A DNA stretch of 64,000 bases from Paragonimus skrjabini miyazakii (taxonomy: Eukaryota > Platyhelminthes > Trematoda > Plagiorchiida > Troglotrematidae): assembly GCA_014338405.1 (NCBI GenBank), contig JTDE01000915.1:56316-120315 (forward strand). Reading direction: 5' to 3'. This document shows, in pieces, positions 1 to 14,227 of this stretch. A program made the position numbers and the translations under genes. The stretch's first letter is position 1, and each line of letters starts with the position of its first letter. The notes under the pieces are model-generated. The model saw only the letters and a program-made list of their open reading frames with translations, was not told where the DNA came from and searched no databases.

Positions 1-3000
1 CTGATTTGAACCTGCTACAAAATGGAACGGGTTTGGGAATCGCAGCGAAAAATGTGGAGGACCACGAAGTGAGAAGTCTTAAAGCATATAACGAAAGGTT
101 TTATGACTAGGAATTTCTCCGAAGAAAAAGCAGAAGTATTTGTCGCTTTCGTTAGTATATCTAAAATCAGAAGATCGGGTCAGTGGATAGCTACAAATAA
201 ATTCATCAGCACATAGCAGACAGATGGAAGTAAAGTTATAGTATAAACATTTTATAGTCACATGGTTCTGATATTTTTTCGCCTAAAAATATACTGTTGG
301 AATTTAAGATCGTAGCTAATTTAGTAGAGGACTAAAATTTTTTCTATGATAATCGCCGAACTGAAATGCACAAGTCTGTTCGACAGAAAAAATATATAAA
401 CTGAATGTGAAAACTTTGAGATTTGTTTGAGATGGGTTATCCTGCACATAAGTACTGCTCAGTCAACAGTATGTTATTCTGCTCCTTATCAACTTATCCA
501 GAAAATTCAAAGGGGCATCCAAACAATGTATACAACACATTCTGTCAATAGTGATGTTCGCAAGAATGATAGTCCAGCGAATAAAATTCCCGGTTGTTAT
601 GCCTAACTTGCAATCAAAGCGAACTGCTGCTTTTAGGATCTAATTCACTGCTTGGGTACCTCGAACAAAAATGGTACTTTTTAAATGAAACTTATGAAGA
701 CACATTAAGTCCATATAGTTTGAATTATGTATGCGTTGCATTACAACCTGTGACCGTTTTCAACTAGTATATCGTAATGAGGACACGAGGTTCGTGAACA
801 GTTAACATGTTATACAATACAATATTTTAAAATGGATGGTGATATTCTTCAACCCTGTTTTAGTGCGGGTAGTGTAACATATATGTGAGCGAAAAGTATG
901 TGTAAAACGAGCTACTCCGCAAAACATTATGTTTCACTTACATAGTCAAGGGAGTTTATATTCGTTATCTTAACTGTCAACTGCCTGAACATCCACCGCC
1001 GAAACTTACGAATAAGCAAGGCGGGCAGCAACTCAATTACTATCGCGAAGCTGGCAGGAATTATCAAACGATATCCGAAAAATAATGCGGTTGTGTGATA
1101 CAAAGTTGGGTCACGTCAATCCACAAATGTTTCGCACACCTGACAGTAAGGTTGCCTGGACACAATTGAGCAAAGTGGGCTAGTGGCGCGTTAGACTACG
1201 GAGTATGCCGTAATACCATGTTGGCCGTAAACGAAGATCAATGTTATCAGTGATGGCCCGCAGTAGTGCTGTACCATATATAGCTAATGGCAACAACACT
1301 AATACGTAGAGTGCTGAAATAAGTCCACATTCGTAGCATTCTACATCCATCTTCCAGATACATCAGGAGGTATGCAATCTATCTTGATTTTCCATGAAGC
1401 AAAAAGAACAATAATTAAAACGCCACAGTTACCGACAGTATCATGGAAAACGAGTTCTAACCTGGCTAATAAAATTGGTAGCGGGACGCTTATTTTTTCA
1501 CCATCAAACTTAGCTAAAAATTAAGAAAACCGCAGTTACTGTATTCATGCAGATGTTTCAGTCAAATTACAGACAGTATCTGTCCATGTGTTATATAAGG
1601 TTCACTCTTTAAATAGTATCAGCTGATATGCAACGAAAAGGTTCATCCCAATTTTAGCAAAAATGTGTTAAGTAAACACAATGGCTGCTATTTATTGAGC
1701 CAAAAGGTGCTACCCAAATGTCTTCGCGACGAAAGTTTTAACCATTAACACTGGATCGCGAGAGACGGTCAATAGGCTTACAGCAAAAGTTAGATAACCT
1801 GCTACAAGCTATTCACTTGTAGTTGGTTGAACAACACATGTTTACGAATAATTGATTGTTGTACTAACGTTGTGCGTTATCAATTATCGATTGCACGAGA
1901 TTATTTTGTTTGATTGTAGTGGAAAGTCTGAGGAGAATCAGATACCGAAATCGGCTTGAGTGAAGGAATTCCGAGAATAATAGAGGCAACCCGATGTCGT
2001 TGAACAGTGTATCATTGAATTTCCTAAGAACTGTCCAGATATGTAGGTAGTGTTTGAGAAAATCCTATCAGTCTTGAAGTTCAGAGAACAAGGAACTCAA
2101 CAAGTAAAAAAGACATGGATTTTAGCACGACTTCTGCCGAATATAAACCCACAGAAACATAAACCACTTCAAATTTTCCATTAGCCGGCTATTTATTATA
2201 GGAACATGTGATATTAAGTCAGATTATCACGACTTTCCAAAAAAACTGCGGGTAAACATTGTGCTTTGCTTTTACTCTGTCGATATTAAGCCACTTTGAC
2301 GACTGACCGAATGTGAGATCCATTGCTACTGCATGCTGAATGCGTAGTTGTCATAACCTGCAGTGATCTATTATCAATGAACAGCGTATTTATTTTTACG
2401 TGGTCTACAGTGCAAAATTGTAACGGTAATTTGATTGTTCTTGGTATTAGTTTTGAACTAATGACCCCGTAGTAGGGTTTCCCAAAGCAGAGTCGTTCCG
2501 ATTATTGATTTGCACTCACACCGATATGATTTCGTCCACAACTTCAAGAAGAGACACTGGTGCTATCTTCGAAATGTGGTCTGCATTCCTAATGAGTACC
2601 GTGTACATAAAAAAGTCTAGTGTTTTGATGTAGATAAGAAACTTGGTGTGTATAACAAAGTCATTTTATGATTATTAGCAAAAGAAACCAGCCCAACATT
2701 TTAGAGAGAAGACGAAACAATAATTCAAAGGAATATATTAGTTATGGTCAGGTCAACCACACCATGGTGCATTTTTGTTAATAAACTTCTTTGGAAAGGT
2801 GAATGTGTTATTAGTTAAGGAAGTAATATGCGTACAAATATAAAAGTATGTACGTGGCTAACGGACTTGTAAGACAACATCTCTCCACCGACTATAAACT
2901 ATGTGTTTTTAGAATAAAAGAAAAATTCCTGAAAAATTCTTCTCCCGTCAAGAGTTGAAATAAAGAAGACAGTGGGCTGAGGTTGCAAAAGTTATGTTAG

Positions 3001-3163
3001 GCAGTATAAAAAGACGAATACAACACCAAAGAAGACCAACCATCAGAGTCCACAATCGCTGTCGGTGGTAGCGACAACCCTATACATGGTTGGTTCTCAA
3101 CACAGAATACGGGTGTGAACCTTTGGATGGCAGTGTTCACCTGTGTGACACCGAGTAACTAAC

Positions 3164-3285
3164 CTGAAACACCGTTGAAGGATTTCATTAGAATTTCGCG
3201 TGAGATGAATGATGCAAGCTCCTTGTTTCCGTGCTCGAATGTGACGTCGTGCTTCATCTATGAATATTATTGTGGATGGGGTACA
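3164..3285 (-). pseudogene. Possible exon relic with AAA ATPase Walker B-like motif
   Basis: On the minus strand the reading P-S-T-I-I-F-I-D-E resembles the Walker B segment of AAA ATPases of the katanin/spastin/VPS4 group, where a proline, then hydrophobic residues and D-E are typical. The segment ends in CAG followed by GTTAGT, which fits a splice donor at 3163/3164. A shifted frame further on reads R-E-I-L-M-K-S-F-N-G, which loosely recalls the segment that follows Walker B in these proteins. The Walker A region is not visible nearby and the frame does not stay in register, so this would be a decayed or misread exon. The match rests on a short motif and could be chance. Confidence 0.2.
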
Positions 3286-6200
3286 TCTTACATAGGGATG
3301 ACTTGGAACCAGTTGTAAACCAGGGACATGCATCACATCCCAAAAAGTGCTAAAGAATAGGTCACAGAGATGCAATAATTAAGGTGAATTTATAAGTTTA
3401 ACTACAAAACAATTTGAGGCAATAATTCCTGCTTTGGAAAGACAAATGTGATGTCTCGTAAATCCATGAATTTTGCAGTGGTTACGAAGTTACCGCATAA
3501 TATCAAGAAAAATGTAAAGTAGTGCAACCGCTACAAAGATAATTTACATTGTAGTGCTGTTATTAGTCTTCTACTTTTGAGGAAGGGAAGCGGCGAATCA
3601 CATTTAAATAAAATTGCCAGTTTTGTTGTTTCTCGGAAAATTTTAACCGTGTCTATCATCTGCTGGAATCCAAATGGCTACGGTTGAAAGGCGCATCAGG
3701 GGCATACCTTGAGCTGTTCTGGTGGTTTATGTAATCAACCATTTTGATCTGTGATTGACTGTTATATCATTATATGTGACACACGTTATGCATGATATAC
3801 CTTACTGGACGCAAACGCTTTGTACAGTATTGTCTTGGAGAAATCGGGGAAATTTACAAATTTATATACACTGTAGTTGGCTTCAGTGCCAGTCAACCAG
3901 GGAAATGTAGCAAGAGAACATCCAACAGTAATTTCTGAAGTGTTCCTGATAAAATGATGCCAGTGCTACGTTGCACATGTTTTGCCATATGGGCATTTGT
4001 ACAATACTGAAATTTCGTCTGTCAGTTAAGAAGAATTCAAGATATATAGGATTCTTCAAAATTTGTGGTGTCCGCATTAATACAGAAGTTGAGTTAAAGG
4101 TGATAAATTGCTTTTGCAAACAATCCAACGGCAAGTATCAATTAATGATGGCCAGTTGAAGACTTGGTCAGGTGCCTACTGAATACCTCACATTTGACTG
4201 CAGCCTTCGCATGCAGACAAAATTCCTAGGCAGCCGACTGATCAGGTTGGAACTACTCAAATCTCCGACTACTCATCAATGGTCTGACCTATTGTCTAGC
4301 AGGTGTAATGACCAGCCTTAATTGCTCGGAACTCATTTAGAGTTAACAAGACTGTTTCTGTCTACTATTGAGATGACGAAAGATGATCATTTTAAATACG
4401 CGACTGTGGTTCGGCTTCAAGATATAACAATTTGATCAGGTCTAACGTGGTCAGTGGCACAGTTGTCAGCATATTTACCCCAAGAATGCTTGATCGAAGG
4501 TCTGATCTCGAATGTAGCGAAATAACGCTACATTATTAGCGTGACTGCAGTTTAGTGCTGTGTTTCGAAAAGGCAGACTAGCAAGTTTGACTGAATGTAA
4601 TAGTTACTTTCAAATATGAGCGATGTTCGACTTGAAACGACTCTTTTGTTAACCGCCTAACATAACGAACACCTTTGAAAGATACAAAGCGCGGAAGTAC
4701 CAATAACTGCATACAACAAACGTAACAAAACTCACATCATGAAAACTGAAACATGTCCTTCACTTGAGCAACCTGTCACACATCAAAGGTATCTCAAAAC
4801 TGAGTGCATCGAGCGCGGCAAACCTCGACACGTTTTAGACAACGATAAATGCATGAAGCTTTTGTACGACGCCGTTAATTAGCAATTTACAGCAGTCAAC
4901 CACACTCGTTATTGAGCATTACTTCTTAATTGGTTACAGTTGTATTTGGTATTACTTATTTTTTCTTTTAGTTTATTTCACTGGAAAATGTTTGGTATAT
5001 TTCACTGGATAATTCACCATTCTGTTTGTAATACAGAATTTGTGTTCAGTTTAGCGCTGTGTATGTTGGCAGTGGGGACCAACTTTAAACCTCCAAATTA
5101 AGTTATTCACATAGCTTCCAAATCTGGATTTTTTCAGACAAATGTCACTGTAAGACAAAATAGAATGCAAATTCAGAGGCGGCAACAGGATTATTATTCA
5201 ACACAATACACCTGAAAACGTGTTTTTTCAAGCTCTAAACGAATATTTCAATAATATTGCAGTACTATATATTGATAGTTACCAAGTGTATTTGATGAGC
5301 TAAATCCGTTCATTTATTTGAAAAAAATGCTTCAACTTTTTTTGTTTCTGTAACGATGACACGGAATGAAGCTTTCAATAACAAAACAGAGCGACCATCG
5401 AGTAATACCAACTGTTTACCAATCTGGCGTAAACATGGATTTCAAGGTTTGATAAACAACCCATCTGTCCATCTTTCGGCGAACATCCGTCACACAAAAT
5501 TGTTGATAAGTGCAAACGCACAGAACTTTTGAAAACTTCCCCGTACACACTAAATATGCTAATCAAAAGAGGCGGTGTACTCTGATGAGACCACAACAAG
5601 CTGATACGACGCAAGCATAATGAATGCGCGATGACGGAGTTGTGAGACACACAACCAAACCTACAACAAGAGGATACTAAGAGTTAGATGCGTTTGTGAA
5701 CAAAAACCAGTCGGTCATCCGTTGGTCCAATACATTTTGCACGCCTGAGGACTAAAGATTTGTAAGCCCCTAGCAGAAATGTGAGCATCAACGCAACAGT
5801 GACGTTCTAACCTGTAGTCCATGAACGCCAACCGGAGAGTAAAACGACGATTCTTCATTGCTGACCACCACTCATTATCACGCGTAATAATCTTTATTCT
5901 GATCACTTTGAAATACGACTTTTACTATGGTTTCGTGCACATCATATTTCTATTGACAACAATGCTTCCGCGATTACAGAAAACCTGATCGACACATTGA
6001 CTAGTAGAAAACTCAATGTTCATGCAACAGGTCTACTGGTAACCTAATTGCTTAACAGATTAGAGCAATGTTTGCTATGTCGTACAGACGGATTGATGTG
6101 GCATCAGTCAACCTACGGAAACTAACTGTTAGGACATTGCCTTTGAAGACAGCATTGGTAATCAATAAATACTGTTTACTGAACTGAAGGTAACGTTTTG

Positions 6201-9200
6201 AGACTGAGAAGCGGAGCAGTTAAGGCGTTTAACGTGTCGGCTCAACTGATAATTTTAACATGACCAACTTGTAAAGGATGTAATCATGCTGTCCACGCCA
6301 CGTGAATCCGTAGACTGTTCGAAACTGCGGGTCTTATAGGCTCACGTGTTTCTGTTAGCTAAAATTAAATTAGAATGAAAGATTTATATGTATAATCCTC
6401 ATGCGGATTTAGACGAGACGAAATGAAACTGGAGAATCACATTTGCATGAAGAAATTTCACAACGTCTGTTCACATTAATTAGACTAAAGAGGTGGAGGT
6501 GAAAGATTTCTGGACAGTGTGTAGCACTGCTCGCCTAACACCTGAGCTGCTAGAATTTTAGGCCTCACAAATTCTTCTATCCTGGTGGCATGAGCTGAAC
6601 ATTTGCCGGGAAACTAAGGATACAACCATCGTTATATCAGCCATCTAGAAAAAGTGTTTCATAACAAACTGAATGTTTGTGGATATGTATGAGTATACGT
6701 ATATTTGTTTGCAGAACGTCCAATTTATCAGGGCCAGGATCCTCTATTATTCGCCAGTAACTGCAACATTGCTGAAGTACAGTATTCCCAACAAAGACGA
6801 TTTGATAACATGATCATTAATCAGAAGCGAATGTAACTGAGACTTCAGAAGCAATGATTTGGTCATTAGCGCAGTAGTCAACAGGTCTACCTAAGGATTA
6901 CGTGAACGGAGATCCAGTCTCGGCTGTAGCAAAAAAATATACCATTGTCGATCTTTAACAAGAGTGAAACAAGAGTCCGGTTCTCTTAAAAGTGAATGAC
7001 TAAAACAGTTATGACTTTCCAATGACTGCAATCATTTATGAGTGGAATTTGCTTGACGTGGACTAAAACCCCATACTACTCACCACTGCTTTTGTATATG
7101 CAAATGTGTGCAAAGAAATTTTTTAACGGTTAAAAACCATCTGAAAGCAGTCATGCAAACCCCCTGAAATGACGTTTAATTAAAAATGATATACGCGAGA
7201 TGTGTTGCAATTGGGTGCAACTCTGGATGATTTACACCGTTAATTTAGAATGTGTGCCTCGATAACCTCAAACCCAAGTAAGCCAAAAACTTTGTTCGCA
7301 CACCACGACGGAACAAATCTCCCGCTACGAACACCATCACATATTCAACAATAACAAAATTTTGTATACGAACTACGACAGTTTAAATTAAAGTGTGAAT
7401 AAAAGTTTTCAGAATTATTGTTGCAAAAACAAACCAAATGGTTCATTTCGATATAAAATGTACGTGGAAATGTGTTTGAGAAAAGTGAGTTGTAGATCAA
7501 ATAAAATCCTCACTAGATGAAAGATTACTGGAAAACTCCACCCTTGGAAGATAGCTTACAACAAACCTGTTAATGGACAACGCTGCAATATATATAATGA
7601 TTTTTGTTTGCCTGAACGTAAATATGCGGGTTCATTGGTAAGGTCTTCGCCAACAAACATCCCTCATCCAATGCATATAGTTGAACTAGATCGTTCATAA
7701 AGTATGTGCTTGTAATGCCATGTATTGCATTTATGGATTTTTTCGGGAGTTTGAGATCTCTTTCAGAAATGCTTCAGAAAACATGATGGAAAATGGAAAA
7801 CAGTAAAAAGGCGTATTCGGGTGTTTACTGATCTGGTGTTGGTGACAGAGGCTAAATCTCGACTTCAAACAAACAAAAATAGTAAGCCGGTCTTTTGACA
7901 TCGATCTCATGGAGGGACAACCACTCGTTTAGACAATATATTTGGGTAGTAACTTTCTAGTAATTAATATAGGGTGAATGTGTATATCCACGTCATCCTC
8001 AGAGCTTTCCCGAATACAAGCAGAAACAACCCATTTTCGCACATCGATGCCGATAGACATCACTATTATAAAACATGCACATCGTATCTAATAAGAATGA
8101 AGGCAAGCAGTTTAGGCGCCGTTTTGAAAATGTTGTACTGGGAAAAACATAAAGTTACGAGCAACTTAATTATCAATATGACTAAAAAACCCCGTCGCGA
8201 CTGAACTAGGTCAGGCTTGTCATGAAAAGTTGCCTCAAAATAACAACATCTGCACACTTGAGAAACATAATTCCTCGTGGTAAAACCATTTTGCTTTTGC
8301 AAACTAATATTAAAACTGTTGTCAGGACAGTTCCCTGGATGTACACCAGAAATGATTTTTATGTCGGACGATACAACTTTGCTGTGGCAAACTTATTCGG
8401 TTTGGTTAGTAAAAACGTTACCTAGTAGAATAATCAATCTCAGTTGCGTATCACTGCTTTGAAAAAAGTTACACACATTTACTGGTGTGGTTTAAGGTAA
8501 TGTTAGGATTGAGGTGACATTGGCGGGTGATCTTACATCGTTGATTCATGTTTGATAAAATGAGATGTGCAGGACTGGCGATAGCATCTAATATTCACCT
8601 CAAACATCAATAAATATGATAGTGGTGACTGATAAGGGTCAGTCGGGTTTACATTATTATGACTGTGAATTTCTAACAAAGGTGCAGACAGTCGAAGGTA
8701 GTTGGTAATTGCTTGTTTTGAGAACAGAGTTATCTGCGTGGTTTTACAGGAGCCTGGAAATTGATCAGCATGAAAATTACGCGAACGATAGCCTCCAGAG
8801 TTAGAATAATATATTCAAGCAAAATCAATAAGCAGCCGAAACCGAGATTAATAGTCCTGTTTACTTGGCTATTTTTAATTTCAAAAACGCGATACGGGAT
8901 TATTGTACTTTGATTTAGTTAGTGTTTAGGATGCATTCAATGTATCTTGTTGCAACCGTGAAAGAATTGTCAGTACTTCCCAAGAAACCTGATACTGTTT
9001 GATTGTATCTAAAATTTCAATGCTTAAAGTCGGTGGCTGGTGTTTCCACCGCTCTCTAGTTCAAGAACTGTCGATATCCACTCACTAGCCATGCTACTTC
9101 AGAGTTCGTTAATGGGTTCGTTGTTTACTCGGTTTATTCCGACTTTGTTGAGTCATACGATATCTCAACAATTGCGTACTTTTCATTTCTGTTGGCCGTG

Positions 9201-12200
9201 TAGCTCTTTCTTATATTCAGACTGTTGCCGAATCAATGCAGACCTGTTCCATTTAACTGCTCACGCTTTAAGTAACAGGTAAACTTGCACAAAGGATGTG
9301 CACAGTATTCTATAGTACAGCAAATAGTTTCAGTTTACAGTTTATTCGAAATTGTACCAGTAAACGTCACATTAATTGAAATACAATCCAATAATTAGTT
9401 GATATTTGAGGTAACATCATACACGGCCTTACTAAAGCAAAATGACTATCGAGGTGGTAACTAATATTTCATCATTATACGCTAATAAAAGCGTAAAAAA
9501 TTGACTATTTTTTCAATCAAACTAACTGGTCACTGTGAACGCTTGATAAATTAACAGCCTCTATGGTATGAACTAAGCGCGACCTCCCATTGCAATCAGA
9601 TAATGTTTTTTAGGAAACAGAATCTGATTGAAGAAGTATTGGTACTTTAATATCCATCAAACCAAACGTTTCCGATCACCGAATATATCAATATTCCGAT
9701 AAGGAATACCCAGTAAAATTATAGGAAGCGTTTTTGTCGGACGTGTCCATTAATAACGAATGCACTTCGCTGTCATTGGTTAACACAATTTACTCCGTCA
9801 AAAAAAGGTAGACGATGTGAAACACTAAGCATATTATTGCAATAGACACGTACTAAGTAGAAGTAAGTAACGGGAGAACGCCATTAGTGAGATACGGGAA
9901 TATATAGCCATATAAAACATTACAGGTATGATGTGTGGGGTCAGTGCCATGTATACTTATTATAGGTTTTACTGTAGCGTCCACGATCCACAAAGCAAGT
10001 CGTCTCATCAGTTTCAAACTGAATTATCTATATTCAGATCCAGCATTATTCCGTCATTACATTTCCACTAAATGCAAGAAGTACGTTACATGACAAACCT
10101 TATCTGTTATATTATAAATGTTTCACTTTTAAATACCTTGTTGCATAAAGCGTGAGATGTGAGATTACTTAGTAAGAACCCGACGATCAAATTGCAAGAA
10201 TCAACATAAAGTTGAAATGTGTTAACATTTCTCTAAGTCCTTCAAAAAGGCGACAGACTCCGTTAGCTCACTCCGGTGACAGGTGTATCTGAAGAGTAAA
10301 TAATAAACCGTGTTAGAGAAATAAATAAAATGTCGACCAAAAATCGAGGGGTAAACTATAGCAGTTTTAGAACAAGAAGTGTGCATTGCTTTTATCACGT
10401 AAAAGTAGATACGTTTGATATATCCCCATTTAAAAGTATGAACAATCCGGTTATCGTCGATGGCCAAACAAAATCAAACTAAAAAATTGTAGCAAAACAT
10501 CCGGTTCGATATTTCACCGCCGGACCATTAAAACTTTATAGGTTTATCGCATACTAAAAAGATGTGTAAACAAGCAACGAAACGTTTCCAACGTTTGAAA
10601 GTTACGGTAGACTACAGGGTATGCCAGTTTTTTTCCCAACAAGCATTGTTTTCTTGCCTGCTGCCTTTGTTCTACATATGGACTAGTTATCCGTTGTTTG
10701 ATTTAATCCACACTTCGTCCACATGCACTTTACCTCTTGTTTTCACGTGGTTCAACTGTCGCAACATCTTTTCTATCAAACTAGAGAAGCCGGATTTGCT
10801 GGATTTCCTCTGTCGTTTAAGTGAAAACTACTTTCAACCCACAGCGAATCCAGTATGGCAGAAATTATTGTGAACAATTATTGTGAATCACTGTGTATAT
10901 ATGTGTAGTGTTCCTGATCCATTCCTTTGTTTCAATACAAGAATGGATAGCTTGGGTTGTTGCTTCTTGGTTGAAGTTGTCAGAACTAGAGTTTACAACC
11001 AAATAACGTCTGCCAGTCAGGTTTCTAATCGAACGGTCATCACAACGAGTTCTATCAACTTTGACTCCAAGCCAAGCGGTTGCCTTCAACCAGAATTAAC
11101 CAATCAGCTTTCAGATCGAGAGGTCATAGCACTGCTCTATACTAAGAAAGTCATTCATTGACCATCACAACCCGTAACGCATAAACGTACACGTTTGAAT
11201 TCTAATGCACTGCTGACACCATCTTGTTTTTTTGATAGAACGTTTTCAACCCGAATAGCAAGCTTAACAACCAACCACGGACAAATATGGAAGCAGCTTC
11301 AGCAGATTCCCACTAAATGACACAAAGCGTTATAACTTTCCAAACCTTCATATTCTTACAAATCGTTTGATCACTGCATAAGTTTATCGACGCTAATTTA
11401 GTCCTTGGAACCTGTTAAAGAATCCATTCACTAACCTACCAGTGAAGTAATGAAGTGTTGCTGCACAAACCCACCAGTCCAGAAACAAAACAGTCGGTAA
11501 TTTCTCACCAAGCCTTTCCCACATTAATCATTTTGTTGTCGAGAGATTGGTCGTCAGGATGACGTAATCAAATTAGTAAGGTGGTAAACACAGCACTCCC
11601 TCTAACAATGCTGCTCCCAAATAGGTCCTAGAATTGATCGTACGGATCCGATGAAACATTACGCAGTTGGTTACTATAGAAGTTAGGTTTAAAAGACAAC
11701 CCATCTTTCTCTTGCCAGCACTTTTGTTGTTGCATGATAGATTATCTAGGTAACACAACGATGTGGTTATTCAAGCGACTTAAGGTGTAACATTCAGAAT
11801 AGTTTGATACTGGTTTCCTTGAATCGATCGAGGGTGGAACCGTCATCCACAAAGTCGATACTGATCCTCGAGGTGGCCCAACTCAAACATTCCCTGTGAC
11901 ATAAATATTTCCAGTTAGCTACCATAACGTATTCCAACGACAAACGCTTACTATCACTGTCAGTCTATATTGTATACATACTGAACAATTATCCAGGCTA
12001 TGTAGTGACCGCGGTCAAAGATCACGTGACTAGTCCGCATCTAAACCAAAGTACCTATACAATACACTGAGGACAGACGTATAAAGACTTGCAACAGTTA
12101 GATATTCCCAGTGGCGAGTCGCTATTCGTTTGGCCAGAGTATCGGTGTCTCAAACTTCACAATGATTCATTTAACTCAGTGATATTATACTAAGTTTATT

Positions 12201-12726
12201 TGGATACCTGTGTTTCTGACATTTGTTGAATATTTACAGTTTCGTTAATCTGCTGATGAACAATTTCTCGTCAGGATTTCCATCTACAGCGCATTGAACT
12301 TTCTCACTTGAATTTTTAAAACGTCATGTTTTCCTCTGATCACCATCAGCTTTTCACATGAGATTGTGGTATGGCCTTAATTTTTTAATCATGTATACGA
12401 AATGACTATTGAAGTTTTCGCTAATCCGCGTATCTAATTGGTTATGAGGTGCTTCAGCCTACTGAAACACATCTGCATGTTGAAAAACTTTGTATAGTAA
12501 GTATGTCTTTGAAGGTTATCTTGTGTGCTTGTTTTAACTAGCCACTGGTGATTACATCTCTTATGTTCAGTGTCCTGCTTTCCACCTTCAAAAATAAGCA
12601 TTAGACAAGAGTATTGTTCTCGCTTGGTCTAACCAGTAATAAATACTTAAAGCACAAATATTTGCTTATAACTGGAAACATTATTTACGACACATGCTTG
12701 TTGTATTTACACTTTAGTATACATAC

Positions 12727-12845
12727 AAGTTGCCCATCGATCGCCGCCGTACTAACATCCGGGTTCGACGCCATAAAGTCAGCCTTCACTTATCGCACAT
12801 TGGTTAGCAGAACTTTCGCAGTAGTCGTACTACCATTTCCCGTGG
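12727..12845 (-). pseudogene. Exon-like segment with one in-frame stop
   Basis: On the minus strand a 119-base segment is bounded by an acceptor-like TTACATTTTAG and a donor-like GTATGT. In one frame it reads like ordinary coding sequence (T-G-N-G-S-T-T-A-K-V-L-L-T-N-V-R, then stop, then V-K-A-D-F-M-A-S-N-P-D-V) and its base composition is richer in G and C than the surroundings. The single stop is TAA between R and V, one base away from a serine codon. I do not recognise the protein family. It could be a lost exon, a retrocopy fragment or part of an unrecognised repeat. Confidence 0.25.
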
Positions 12846-14071
12846 CTAAAATGTAATAAACCCAATTCAAAGCTCTTTACAAACTGAGCTGATAAGTCAA
12901 TTACTATAAACAGTTTATTGACCAAAAACATATTTCCATTCTGTGTCAATACACGATTGAATTGGGTTGTTATTTGATACAGTAGTAAGACTGACTTACA
13001 AGCAACTTAGTAAACGTCAACTAATTTTGAAATTTCTTGTCAACTGAGTTGTTTCATCAGTACAATCAGAGTAAGCAATAGACGTGTTTGACGATAACGA
13101 ATAAACCAACTGAACTTGAGTGGAAAACTTATAATAGAAGATTACGTTTTTCCACTTGCCGCATTTGTGGTGAAGATTAAACTATACCAGGCTTAATGAA
13201 GAGAGGCACAAAGCCCGTCTTCTTTAGCACAGTTTGGAGATAGGTCAAAATATACATCGGACTGTTTCGTTTGTTATTTCATAAACTGATTTAACTTTCA
13301 AAACTGTGAGCACGAGTTACGCACTTTATATTGATGGAATGACTAGGGTGAATGATTTATACTCAAAGGCTAACGGGTTCATGTCACCTAAGTCTTTTGT
13401 TCAATTTATCTTGCTACTATCGCTGTGCGTCCTTGTTGTAGATTCTGATTGCCTTATTATGCACCTAACGAAATGACAGGGAAGTTTTAACGTCGTATGG
13501 ATTTCGTTAAGCAACTGGGAAATCGCCTTGCATTAACAATCCGTTTATATATATGTTGTGATGGAAAAACCTGCTCAAATGGGAGCTGATTTTGTTCAGA
13601 AATATATTGAGCATACGTTTCATCGTTTATCTAATTTCAGTATTTTAAAAATTATCGGCCCAAAAATAAAAATACTTTAGTGTCGTTATTTTTGCAAATC
13701 GAAGAAACATGACATATTGTAGCTGCAATCTGATTGGTTGCGAACGTGAACGACATTTGCATTTGAATACGGCATGCCCGACAATTCGCTGTGTGCCGTT
13801 TGCCAACTAGGACGTTTGGGAATATAAAACCAGAGGAATTTGTCCCGATCGACGTGTTCACTTCAGAATAATATGAGTGAACATCTTGTGTTGCGGAAGA
13901 TATGCAATTTTTCATGAATACACCTATTACCGGGTTATCACACGCACTTTTCAGACATAAAGATAACTCCGTTAAACTTATGCGGTTTGAGTAGTTCAGA
14001 CTAGTTAATCCGCAGGCTTCTGCTGCATTGTTGACGTTGTCATCAGAAAGCAACCAGCAACAGATTACATT

Positions 14072-14227
14072 ATGTATTGTGAAAATCAAACATTGGTAAC
14101 TTTCAATCCTATGTATGGACTAAGTCACATCGTGCTCACCGCTATTGTTCTTGGTCTGATTATCGTTTGTACCATAATCGGGAACATGTTTGTGGTTGCC
14201 GCTATCCTCTTGGACCGTCATTTGCAA
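14072..14227 (+). CDS. Aminergic (serotonin-like) GPCR, exon 1: N-terminus and TM1
   Basis: This exon encodes the first 52 residues of a class A G-protein-coupled receptor at the cell surface. The N-terminus is short, with an N-glycosylation sequon N-Q-T at residues 5-7. A hydrophobic helix spans about residues 18-44 and carries the family G-N pair (residues 37-38, N being position 1.50), followed by V-V-A-A-I-L-L-D-R-H-L-Q, which closely resembles the TM1/first intracellular loop of 5-HT1-type receptors. The ATG was chosen because an in-frame TAA lies at 14006-14008 with no other ATG between. The exon ends CAA|GTGAGT, a good donor in phase 0. An upstream coding exon cannot be excluded, because CGCAG at 14011-14015 could act as an acceptor. 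The ligand class (serotonin rather than dopamine, octopamine or histamine) is inferred from TM1 and TM2 only. Confidence 0.85.

Larger units (their letters stand above)
1..13650. other. Upstream region without a supported gene
   Basis: This is AT-rich DNA with stop codons frequent in all frames and open frames no longer than about 100 codons. None of these frames shows a recognisable domain except for the two exon-like relics listed separately at about 3.2 kb and 12.8 kb on the minus strand. No promoter of the receptor gene, RNA gene or clear dispersed repeat was recognised. Part of it may be 5' flanking DNA or an upstream non-coding exon and intron of the receptor gene at 14 kb, which cannot be told from sequence alone. 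Confidence 0.5.

Noticed and set aside
5582..5612. CUGAUGAG sequence resembling a hammerhead box I
   Set aside because: No GAAA box follows at the right distance (only ATACGACG) and no paired stems are present.
13036..13075. Minus-strand CUGAUGA followed at a distance by GAAAUU
   Set aside because: A small internal stem (CAAC/GUUG) exists, but the outer stem does not pair and there is no suitable cleavage triplet; it is also not near a PLE or SINE.
13652..14089. 145-codon open frame on the minus strand overlapping exon 1 of the receptor
   Set aside because: It runs antisense through the 5' part of the receptor exon, has no recognisable domain, signal peptide or splice context, and is best explained as a chance frame opposite real coding and leader sequence.
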